A stretch of 42,859 nt of DNA from Bacillota bacterium (GTDB lineage Bacteria > Bacillota > Negativicutes > Sporomusales > Sporomusaceae): the NCBI GenBank assembly GCA_023388195.1, contig JAEWGR010000127.1, positions 1-42,859 of the forward strand, in the 5' to 3' direction. Below, one piece after another: positions 1 to 7,163 of the stretch. The notes beneath the pieces were generated by a model, which did no database searches, had not been told where the DNA came from, and worked only from the letters and a program-made list of their open reading frames with translations. The stretch's first letter is position 1; each line of letters opens with the position of its first letter. Both the position numbers and the translations under genes were made by a program.

Positions 1-300
1 AGTATCGTACTCATTACCGTGTTGCTGGTTATTGTCAGTGCAGTAGCCTGGGTACTGGCGGCAGGCCAGACGGTTGACCAGCGTGGTGTATTGGCAGGTA
101 CTGTATTGGCAAATGGTTTAGTTGCCCCCGGTGCCCTGGCACGGGAGGGCGATATACTGGTTTATGTTAATACTCTTACCGGTCCGGCGGTCGCGGTTCG
201 TGCCAATACGGACGGCACTGTCCGTGAAGTGCTGGTTAAGCCAGGTGACAAAATCAAAAGTGGCGATATTTTAGTCAGGATTGAACCGCTTAAGCGGTAA
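1..300 (+). CDS. Membrane-anchored biotin/lipoyl-like (HlyD-type) domain protein, 5' end missing
   Basis: The reading frame is open from base 1 and ends with TAA at 298-300, so the true start probably lies outside the window, although a GTG at 19 is possible. The first visible ~20 residues are hydrophobic (one membrane segment). The rest resembles a small biotinyl/lipoyl-like barrel: 'GDILVYVNT', then 'VKPGDKIKSGDILVRIE', the half-motif repeats seen in HlyD-type adaptor proteins. The lysine motif for biotin attachment (MKM) is not visible, so it is more likely a structural hairpin fold than a biotin carrier. It lies 71 bases upstream of the S55 protease gene on the same strand. The specific role is unknown. 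Confidence 0.55.
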   Translation, partial: SIVLITVLLVIVSAVAWVLAAGQTVDQRGVLAGTVLANGLVAPGALAREGDILVYVNTLTGPAVAVRANTDGTVREVLVKPGDKIKSGDILVRIEPLKR

Positions 301-371
301 TTAACGGTGATAGGGAAAGCATCTGTAAAGGCTGACATGCGCCCTAATCTTCTTTATGGAAGGATGAACCT

Positions 372-2198
372 ATGTTTAATATTCTAAGGCGTTGCCTGAC
401 AGTGCTGGCGGCGTTGCTGATCATGCTGCCGATTGGTTATGCGCAAGCTGCGCCTGAATTTATGCCTGTGGAACAGATTGCCAAGGGCATGCATGGAATA
501 GCCAAAACCGTTGTCTCAGGCAGTCAGATTGAAGAGTTTGGTGTAGAAGTTCTGGGGGTAATGAAACAAAAAGGACCGGCAGGTGATCTGATCCTGGTCC
601 GCACCTATGGCGATGTCATCGAACGGACAGGCGGGATTGCCCAGGGCATGAGCGGCAGTCCGGTATATATTGACGGCAAGCTGGTTGGGGCCGTAGCGTA
701 TGGCTGGGGCTTGACAGATCATAAGATCGGGATGGTAACCCCAATTGCCGACATGCTCAAATTATGGGAGTTAAACGGCGGCCAGGCTGAACTGCAGGCG
801 CCGGCGGCCGCACAGGACGACAGTGCGGTCAGTACACCTTTAATGGCCTCCGGTTTTGGCGAGCAGGCCCTGAAGATGCTGGCAGACAAGCTTAAACCCT
901 ATAATCTGACTCCCTATGCAGTGAGCGGCAGTATGGCTGATGCCAATAACGGTATTGTCTACAATAAAACCGTTGAACCAGGCAGTACCATCGGCTTGCA
1001 GCTGGTGCGCGGGGATGTCAGTCTGGGGGCGTTAGGCACAGTAACCTATGTTGAGGGCGATAAACTGCTGGCTTTCGGCCATCCTTTCCTTAAAAAAGGC
1101 AAGGTTAACTATTTCCTGACCGATGCCGAGGTATACACTACGATCAGCGGTCTGGAAAACTCCTTTAAAGTCGGCACATCAACGGAAACAATCGGGACGA
1201 TTAACCAGGACAGAGGTGCCGGTATCGCCGGCACTACCGGTAAATTCCCCAATGTAATACCGCTGCGGATTACGGTTACTGACAAGAATCTGGGACGCAC
1301 GAACGAATTATGGGCCCAGGTGGTGCAGGATGAAGAGCTGGCGCCAACCCTATCGGCTGTCAGTGTATTTAACGCGATCGAGAAAACAACTGACCGTGTT
1401 GGCTCCGGCACAGCCAGAATTGGTTTCGAAATTAGTGCTGCCGGTATACCCGGCGAGGTACTGGCGCGGGAAAATATGTTTTACACGCAGGGCAATATTG
1501 GTGAACTGGCAATAGCCGAGGTGCATGAGGCCCTGGCGTTGCTCAGTGGCAACCAGTTTACCCCTGTTACTATTATGGATGTTAAGGTCAATGTTGCCAT
1601 TGACAGTGAGCGGCGGACAGCGTCTATTCTGGAGGCTAAAGCCAATGCTGCGACAGCCAAGCCTGGTGACAAGGTGGATATTGCTGTTAAAATAAAACCG
1701 TTTCGCGGTGAACCGTTGACAAAATATGTAACTTATACTGTGCCCAAGGAACAGCAGCCCGGAACGCTGATGCTGACCGTACGGGGCGGCGGTATGGTCT
1801 CTATTGCGCAGCTTGTTGGCCAGCGTCCCGGTACGGACCAGGATCTAAGCAAACTATTTATGCTCAAAGCAAAACCCAAGTCTTTGGATGAAGCCGTCCG
1901 GGAACTCGTTAACCGTGACCGTAATAACGATATCGTGATTGAAGCCATCGAAATGAATATGCCGGATCCGGCTGCCGGCAATACCGGTAAAAATGTAAAA
2001 CCGGTCGCCGGTACCTTTGAAACCGCTCCCAGCCCGGCATTACCGGAAACAGCCGGCATGAAGCAGACTAAAAGTGTGCCAACAGGCAGCAAAGCTGCGA
2101 AAAATGCCAAAGGCGATGAGTTAAAACAAAAAGTATATGTAACAACCGACTATATCATTGATGGTGATACTCAGGTCATGTTAAATATCACCAAATAA
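372..2198 (+). CDS. S55 (SpoIVB-type) serine peptidase domain protein, exported
   Basis: 608 residues starting at ATG 372 behind a GGAAGGA ribosome-binding site. Residues 1-26 form a signal peptide ending near 'AQAA'. The motif GMSGSP at 92-97 (probable nucleophile Ser94) with the preceding 'TGGIAQ' and Asp81 matches the S55 family of SpoIVB. A second family motif, 'LAFGHPF' with His237, lies after the serine rather than before it as in SpoIVB. Residues ~270-480 look like a beta-rich extension, and the tail (~540-590) is low-complexity, Ala/Pro/Lys-rich and probably disordered. In Bacillus SpoIVB cuts a signalling protein during sporulation. Here the outer-membrane setting suggests a periplasmic protease or scaffold rather than a sporulation role, which is inference. 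The gene is monocistronic or last in its unit, being followed directly by a strong terminator. Confidence 0.75.
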   Translation: MFNILRRCLTVLAALLIMLPIGYAQAAPEFMPVEQIAKGMHGIAKTVVSGSQIEEFGVEVLGVMKQKGPAGDLILVRTYGDVIERTGGIAQGMSGSPVYIDGKLVGAVAYGWGLTDHKIGMVTPIADMLKLWELNGGQAELQAPAAAQDDSAVSTPLMASGFGEQALKMLADKLKPYNLTPYAVSGSMADANNGIVYNKTVEPGSTIGLQLVRGDVSLGALGTVTYVEGDKLLAFGHPFLKKGKVNYFLTDAEVYTTISGLENSFKVGTSTETIGTINQDRGAGIAGTTGKFPNVIPLRITVTDKNLGRTNELWAQVVQDEELAPTLSAVSVFNAIEKTTDRVGSGTARIGFEISAAGIPGEVLARENMFYTQGNIGELAIAEVHEALALLSGNQFTPVTIMDVKVNVAIDSERRTASILEAKANAATAKPGDKVDIAVKIKPFRGEPLTKYVTYTVPKEQQPGTLMLTVRGGGMVSIAQLVGQRPGTDQDLSKLFMLKAKPKSLDEAVRELVNRDRNNDIVIEAIEMNMPDPAAGNTGKNVKPVAGTFETAPSPALPETAGMKQTKSVPTGSKAAKNAKGDELKQKVYVTTDYIIDGDTQVMLNITK

Positions 2199-2210
2199 AC
2201 TGCTTCCGGG

Positions 2211-2246
2211 GATAAAAGCCGCATTAATGCGGCTTTTATCTTTTTA
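2211..2246 (+). terminator. Rho-independent terminator after the S55 protease gene
   Basis: A perfect 30-base palindrome at 2211-2240 (arms GATAAAAGCCGCATT / AATGCGGCTTTTATC) is followed by TTTTT. The A-rich 5' arm could make it work in both directions. Confidence 0.85.
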
Positions 2247-2263
2247 GGTTTACCAGAATTTAT

Positions 2264-2577
2264 AGTTTTGAGAGGCTAAAAGGCTTGAAGATTGCGGGGA
2301 AACCAAGATCAAATGCCGGCTTGAGCAAGGGGAGCGTGTCCCCGACCCCCGGAAACCCAGCGGCCATTGCCGGAAAAAGCGTTCCGCAGGAGAAAAGCCG
2401 GGCGGTATTTAGTTAAAAAACCCGTCTGTTTGAGCGCAGCGAGTTTACGGATTTTAGGAATACTGTCCGGCTTTTCAGCTTTTGGAGGCTTCGGGCCTAG
2501 ACTTTTTGTTACTTTTGGGGCAATGCCAAAAGTAAACTCATGCCTTTGTATTTCAGGAGTGACTGCTAGGCACACAG
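2264..2577 (+). repeat. Structured intergenic repeat, copy 1 (~310 bp)
   Basis: This non-coding stretch recurs at 20868-21188 in the same orientation. A 50-base run is identical in both (2354-2403 versus 20966-21015). It contains a long hairpin (2392-2476) whose outer arms begin GAAAAGCCGG and end CCGGCTTTTC, and a smaller 10-bp hairpin TTACTTTTGG/CCAAAAGTAA at 2509-2535. Differences from copy 2 within the long hairpin arms mostly turn Watson-Crick pairs into G-U pairs. A further 8-bp stem (CACAGTCT/AGACTGTG, 2573-2591) overlaps the right end. There is no transposase and no terminal target duplication that I can see. The element sits between a terminator and the mla operon. Confidence 0.8.
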
Positions 2578-2722
2578 TCTGCAAGACTGTGCCAGCTTAA
2601 GCGTCTGAACCAGACAAGGAAAATAGAGGCAGCTAAAAAAACCGGCATGCAGCAGGGAATTAAAAATAAATAGGGAATACAATAAAGATCAACTGGAGCC
2701 AAATAAGGTAAGGAGCAGGTCT

Positions 2723-3493
2723 ATGCTTAATCAGCTATTCACCCGTACCGGGCGAACTGTTATAAATTTTCTGGAGCATGTAGGACAGGTGCTAATCCTG
2801 TTCAGCCAGACCGTTTTTCATCTGCGTCAGCTGAATACGACCCTGCTGCTTAGGCAAATGGCGCACCTGGGGGCTGATTCACTGGCGATTGTTTTACTGA
2901 CTATGCTGTTTACAGGCATGGTTATGACGGTGCAAACCGCTTTTGAATTTGTAAAATACGGGGCTCAGTCCTCGGTCGGCGGGCTGGTGGCTGTTGCCAT
3001 GGCCCGTGAATTATCTCCTGTTTTGACCGGTGTGGTCTTTGCCGGACGGGTAGGAGCTGCCATTACGGCCGAAATTGGCTCCATGAAAGTTACAGAGCAA
3101 ATTGATGCCCTGCGGGTCATGGCTGTAAACCCGGTTGCTTATCTGGTAGTGCCCCGGCTGGTTGCCTGCATGGTTATGCTGCCGGTGCTGGTTATCTTTG
3201 CCGATGTTATCGGGACTTTTGGCAGCTATATGATCGGCAAATACTATGCCGGCATCAGTTCCTTCACTTTCTTTAATTCGATTAAGGTTTTCGCGGTGCC
3301 TCACGATATCATCGGCGGCATGATCAAGGCTATGTTTTTTGGGGCCATTGTTGCCATTATCGGCTGCCATAAAGGACTGACCACCGCCCAGGGGGCTGAG
3401 GGTGTGGGGCAGGCTACAACCGGTTCTGTTGTTTTATCAATCATCCTGATTTTTGTCAGCAACTATTTTTTATCGGTACTATTATACCGGTAA
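2723..3493 (+). CDS. mlaE: MlaE-family ABC permease for phospholipid transport
   Basis: 256 residues, the usual MlaE length, from ATG 2723 seven bases after AAGGAG. It is a polytopic inner-membrane protein with about five hydrophobic segments. The family signature is the region 'ALRVMAVNPVAYLVVPRL' (~130-150), preceded by 'GRVGAAITAEIGSMKVTEQ'. An amphipathic N-terminal helix precedes the first membrane segment. MlaE forms the membrane channel of the MlaFED complex, which moves phospholipids between inner membrane and MlaD. It is first in the operon mlaE-mlaF-mlaD (21 bases to mlaF). No mlaB, mlaC or mlaA is found nearby, consistent with the reduced Mla system of Negativicutes. Confidence 0.93.
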   Translation: MLNQLFTRTGRTVINFLEHVGQVLILFSQTVFHLRQLNTTLLLRQMAHLGADSLAIVLLTMLFTGMVMTVQTAFEFVKYGAQSSVGGLVAVAMARELSPVLTGVVFAGRVGAAITAEIGSMKVTEQIDALRVMAVNPVAYLVVPRLVACMVMLPVLVIFADVIGTFGSYMIGKYYAGISSFTFFNSIKVFAVPHDIIGGMIKAMFFGAIVAIIGCHKGLTTAQGAEGVGQATTGSVVLSIILIFVSNYFLSVLLYR

Positions 3494-3514
3494 AACTTAA
3501 ATGAGGTATACATT

Positions 3515-4273
3515 ATGATCAGACTAGTTAATGTCAATATGGACTTTCGCGACAAGCAAATACTTAAAGACATTAACCTTACCATTGAACAAGGGGAAAT
3601 TATGGTGATTATCGGGCCGAGCGGTTCCGGTAAAAGCACCTTGCTGCGACTCATCATTGGCCTGCTGAAACCGACCACCGGCGAGATTTGGGTCAGTAAC
3701 CGGGAAATTACCGGCTTGACCGAGGATGAACTGGGCAAGATCAGGCTCGAGATGGGGATGGTCTTTCAATACTCGGCTTTGTTTGATTCCATGTCGGTTG
3801 GGGAGAATGTGGCCTTTGGCCTCAGGCAGCATACCGATATGCCGGAAGAGGAGATTCAGCGGACTGTACGCCGCAAACTGCGTATGGTAGGCTTGCGCGG
3901 GCAGGAAAATGCCATGCCGAGCGAGTTGTCCGGCGGCATGAAAAAACGGGTTAGCCTGGCGCGGGCTATTGCCATTAACCCGCATATTGTTCTCTATGAT
4001 GAGCCTACAGCCGGTCTTGATCCCATCATGTCCAATACAATTGACCGGATGATCGTCAGCACAAGACGAATGATTGATGCCACCTCGGTGGTTGTAACCC
4101 ATGATATGTCAAGTGCTTTCCGGATTGCCGACCGGATTGCTATGATCCATAATGGCAGTATCATTGAGACCGGTACACCAGACAGCTTCAAACAGTCTGA
4201 GAATCCGATTGTGGCTAAATTTATCCGCGGGGCAACCGTCCTGCCGGAGCGTAAAGGGAGGACAAGGGTATGA
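3515..4273 (+). CDS. mlaF: MlaF-type ABC ATPase
   Basis: 252 residues. The Walker A motif GPSGSGKST is at 34-42, the signature is 'LSGGMKKRVSLARA', and Walker B is 'IVLYDEPTAGLDP'. The signature variant SGGMKKR (instead of SGGQQQR) is typical of the MlaF/Mkl/TGD3 branch that drives MCE-type lipid transporters. The switch histidine is in 'VVVTHDMSS'. It powers phospholipid movement through MlaE on the cytoplasmic face. Its stop codon overlaps the mlaD start (ATGA at 4270-4273), pointing to translational coupling. Confidence 0.95.
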   Translation: MIRLVNVNMDFRDKQILKDINLTIEQGEIMVIIGPSGSGKSTLLRLIIGLLKPTTGEIWVSNREITGLTEDELGKIRLEMGMVFQYSALFDSMSVGENVAFGLRQHTDMPEEEIQRTVRRKLRMVGLRGQENAMPSELSGGMKKRVSLARAIAINPHIVLYDEPTAGLDPIMSNTIDRMIVSTRRMIDATSVVVTHDMSSAFRIADRIAMIHNGSIIETGTPDSFKQSENPIVAKFIRGATVLPERKGRTRV

Positions 4274-5541
4274 ATACCGAGGCCAAAGTCGGCGCTGTCA
4301 CTCTTGCCGGCCTGCTGCTGTTAGCCGGCATGTTTGTCTATTTGAGCGGCATTACTTTTGGTGAGAAAGGGTATCCGATCCAGGCTGTTTTTGCTCAGGT
4401 CAGCGGTCTGAAGCCAGGCAATATTGTCCGGTATGCCGGTGTTGAAATTGGCAAAGTCACCGATGTACAGGTATTGCCTGACGGGGTGGCGGCCGATATC
4501 ATGCTTAACCCCGGGGTGAAGGTACCGGTAGGGGCGGCACTGACAATTGGATCTGACGGTTTATTGGGGGAAAAATTTATTAATATTATGCCGCCCCGGG
4601 AGATTCAGGGTTTTCTAGCTCCCCATGCCAGGGTGTATGGCGAGAGCCCTCAGGGAATGGATGAATTGATGGTGTCGGCCAATCAGGTGCTGGCTGAGGT
4701 TAGGACACTGACTAAAGCGCTCAATGATGTGCTGGCTGACGATAAGGTAAAAGCTGCTTTAAAAGAGACAGCCTTAAATACCCGGGAGATTACGGACAAC
4801 CTCAACCGGCTGACGGCTACGCTGGCCACTCTGGCTGAACAGAATCAGGGAGATGTGACTGCCGCGGTCGCTAATCTGAAGGCCATGTCCGGCAGCCTTA
4901 AGGATACTGCCGCCCGGGTAGATAAAATGATGGCCGCTGTCGACAATGATGGCAAGACTGCTGTTGAACTGCGGGAAACGATTACTGCCCTGAAACAAAC
5001 CAGCAGCCGGGTGGAGAAAATGGCCGCCGCGCTGGAAGGGGTGGTCACAGATCCGGAAACAGCCGAAAACATTAAAGAAACCCTGAAAAACGCCCGTGCT
5101 GCCAGTGCCAAGGCCAATAAGATGCTGGGGCAGGTGGCGGCGATAGAGACAGAGACAAATGTGGAAGCCTTATATAACACGGATACGCACAAATACAAAA
5201 GCAATGCCGATATTACGATTAATACCGCCCCTGGCGATTTTACCGTGATCGGCGTGAGCGATATTGGTGAAGACAGTAAGCTGAACCTCCAGCTGGGCAA
5301 GCGCGGGACCGTGTTTAATCAGCGGTTTGGCGTCATTGACAGCAAAGCCGGGGTTGGGGTTGATGCCAAAATGGGCAGTCAACTGCGGATGTCGCTTGAT
5401 GTCTATGATCCGAATGATGTGCGGGTCAAGCTGCGGACCCAGTATGAAGTGGCACCGGACACCTTTATTGTCGGTCAGTCGGATGACTTGAACAAGCGGT
5501 CGGAACAAACATCTTATTTTGGCGTCCGCCGGTCATTCTGA
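4270..5541 (+). CDS. mlaD: MlaD-type MCE protein with long helix and C-terminal beta domain
   Basis: 423 residues, far longer than E. coli MlaD (183). Order of parts: membrane helix at ~8-28; one MCE domain at ~36-108 ('VSGLKPGNIVRYAGVEIGKV'); a long heptad-like helical stretch at ~120-295 rich in Ala/Lys/Thr/Leu; then a beta-rich C-terminal domain at ~307-423 with alternating polar and apolar residues, ending 'YFGVRRSF' with a terminal Phe as in outer-membrane barrels. For the diderm Firmicute Veillonella parvula, a MlaD of this design has been described as a one-protein bridge across the envelope that makes MlaA and MlaC unnecessary. The same architecture is seen here, so the role is inferred by analogy. 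It starts inside the stop of mlaF. Confidence 0.92.
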   Translation: MNTEAKVGAVTLAGLLLLAGMFVYLSGITFGEKGYPIQAVFAQVSGLKPGNIVRYAGVEIGKVTDVQVLPDGVAADIMLNPGVKVPVGAALTIGSDGLLGEKFINIMPPREIQGFLAPHARVYGESPQGMDELMVSANQVLAEVRTLTKALNDVLADDKVKAALKETALNTREITDNLNRLTATLATLAEQNQGDVTAAVANLKAMSGSLKDTAARVDKMMAAVDNDGKTAVELRETITALKQTSSRVEKMAAALEGVVTDPETAENIKETLKNARAASAKANKMLGQVAAIETETNVEALYNTDTHKYKSNADITINTAPGDFTVIGVSDIGEDSKLNLQLGKRGTVFNQRFGVIDSKAGVGVDAKMGSQLRMSLDVYDPNDVRVKLRTQYEVAPDTFIVGQSDDLNKRSEQTSYFGVRRSF

Positions 5542-5551
5542 TTACTTGGCA

Positions 5552-5580
5552 TTGACACCGCCCAGGCTTGGACATATAAT
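5552..5580 (+). promoter_or_regulatory. Consensus housekeeping-type promoter of tolC
   Basis: A perfect -35 box TTGACA (5552-5557), a 17-base spacer and a perfect -10 box TATAAT (5575-5580) lie about 70 bases before the tolC start. Such an exact match is rare and suggests strong constitutive transcription by the main sigma factor, separating tolC expression from mlaEFD. Confidence 0.8.
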
Positions 5581-5648
5581 TAAAAGGTACTGACTGGACA
5601 GTCAGATCTTGCGAATTAGTGATAACATCAAGGAGGTCATAGTATTTT

Positions 5649-6995
5649 ATGGCACAATTTAGATTATCCGGCAGCATAGCCAAACGCATGTCGGCCTTGA
5701 TTACCGGCAGCATATTGGCAGCTGCTGCTCTGCCAGGCTTTGCCGCCCCAGTAGAACTTACACTTGATGAGGCCATTGACATGGCTCTTAAAAGCAACCC
5801 CGCGATAAAAATATCGGAGTCCGATCTAAATAAGGCCGGCTGGGATGTAAAGATGGCCAAGGCCGGTAAGGCTCCGTCAGTAACCCTTTCCCACAACGCC
5901 AGCCGCACCAAAAGTGCCGCTTCAGTCGGGGTCGGTTATGATACCAGCAAGCAGCCTTTTACTGTCCCGATTCCGGAAAGCTACAATACCAGATATGCCA
6001 ACAGTGTTGACATGACCCTGCCCCTGTATACAGGCGGCAAACTGGAAGGCACAATTGAGAAAGCCAAGCTTGGCCTTAAAGTATCCGACCTGGGGGTTGA
6101 AAAAGCACAGCAGCAGGTCAAGCTTGATGCGACGACCGGCTATTACAGCATTTTGCAAACTCGCAATCTGGTTAAATTAAGTGAGGAATCACTGGAGCGT
6201 CTTAACGCCCATCTGAAGAATGTAGAGGCTCAGTATAACGCCGGTACTGTGGCTAAATCTGACGTGCTGCGTTCAGAAGTAGAAAAAGCCAGTGCCGAAC
6301 AAAGCCTGATTAAAGCAAATAATGCCTACGAACTAGCGATTTCAAGCCTGAATAATGTCGTTGGCCTGCCCCTTGACACGCCGCTGGTGCTTAAGGAAGA
6401 ACTGAACTATGCCAAATATGATAAGACCCTGGCCGAGTGCATTAGCGCTGCCTTGGCCAACCGGCCTGACTTAGCACAGGCAACGGCTAATCTGGACATT
6501 GCCAAATCAGAGATCAAAGTGGCTGAAAGCGGTAATAAGCTTACTGTTGCCGCTACCGCGTCGGAGAAATGGAATGACAAGGATTTTCCCGGCACCGATA
6601 ATAATAACTGGGTCATTGGCATTAATGCCAGCTACAATTTGTTTGACGCCGGTGTGACCAGATCACAAGTGAAGGGGGCCGAAGCCGGTCTCGATAAGGC
6701 TTCAGAGCAGTTGCGCCAGGCCCGGGACGGTGCTCAGCTGGAAGTCCGTCAAGCCTATCTCAACATGCAGGAAGCCGAGAAACGCATTGAGACCAGTAAG
6801 GTCGCTGTTACCAAAGCCGAAGAGGATTATAAAATATCCCAGGTGCGTTATAGTGCCGGTGTAGGTACAAACCTTGACGTTATTGATTCCCAGGTGGCTC
6901 TGACTTCAGCCAAAACCGACTATGTCCAGGCTATGTATGACTACAACACCAGCCGGGCAAAACTTGACAAGGCTATGGGCGTCACAGTACAGTAA
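5649..6995 (+). CDS. tolC: TolC-family outer-membrane efflux protein
   Basis: 448 residues from ATG 5649 behind AAGGAGGT. The signal peptide ends near 'LPGFAA' (~32). Two outer-membrane-factor repeats follow: the first from 'ELTLDEAIDMALKSNPAIK' (~37), the second from ~260 ('LAECISAALANRPDLAQA'). Conserved features include 'YNAGTVAKSDVLRSEVE' and its duplicate 'YSAGVGTNLDVIDSQVAL'. The trimer would form an outer-membrane barrel and periplasmic tunnel docking to tripartite pumps or type I secretion. No pump genes adjoin it, apart from the HlyD-like fragment at the left edge, so it may serve several partners. It has its own promoter and its own terminator. Confidence 0.93.
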   Translation: MAQFRLSGSIAKRMSALITGSILAAAALPGFAAPVELTLDEAIDMALKSNPAIKISESDLNKAGWDVKMAKAGKAPSVTLSHNASRTKSAASVGVGYDTSKQPFTVPIPESYNTRYANSVDMTLPLYTGGKLEGTIEKAKLGLKVSDLGVEKAQQQVKLDATTGYYSILQTRNLVKLSEESLERLNAHLKNVEAQYNAGTVAKSDVLRSEVEKASAEQSLIKANNAYELAISSLNNVVGLPLDTPLVLKEELNYAKYDKTLAECISAALANRPDLAQATANLDIAKSEIKVAESGNKLTVAATASEKWNDKDFPGTDNNNWVIGINASYNLFDAGVTRSQVKGAEAGLDKASEQLRQARDGAQLEVRQAYLNMQEAEKRIETSKVAVTKAEEDYKISQVRYSAGVGTNLDVIDSQVALTSAKTDYVQAMYDYNTSRAKLDKAMGVTVQ

Positions 6996-7004
6996 GGCAA
7001 TAAT

Positions 7005-7039
7005 AAAGGCAGAACTGGGTTTCCCGGTTCTGCCTTTTT
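7005..7039 (+). terminator. Rho-independent terminator of tolC
   Basis: The arms AAAGGCAGAACTGGG (7005-7019) and CCCGGTTCTGCCTTT pair over 15 bp, with one G-T pair, around a short loop, followed by T-rich sequence to 7039. Confidence 0.88.
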
Positions 7040-7163
7040 GCCTGTTGTCAAAGCCGTCCCTTAGGATTGCGGACAAAATCCCAGAAAAAACAAAAAGGAA
7101 GAACCCGGCCTGCTGTCGAAAATACGAAGTACCTAGATATCTAACATGCCAAGGAGGCACAAT

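Noticed and set aside
372..2198. S55 protease as evidence that the organism forms spores
   Set aside because: S55 domains occur outside sporulation, and this one differs in layout from SpoIVB and sits in an envelope cluster.
2367..2600. 77-residue open frame on the + strand inside the first repeat
   Set aside because: It lies wholly in the structured repeat, has no ribosome-binding site, and the frame is not preserved in copy 2.
7146..7163. ATG 7146 as the start of tamB
   Set aside because: It precedes the AAGGAGG site; ATG 7164 is correctly spaced and begins directly with the membrane anchor.
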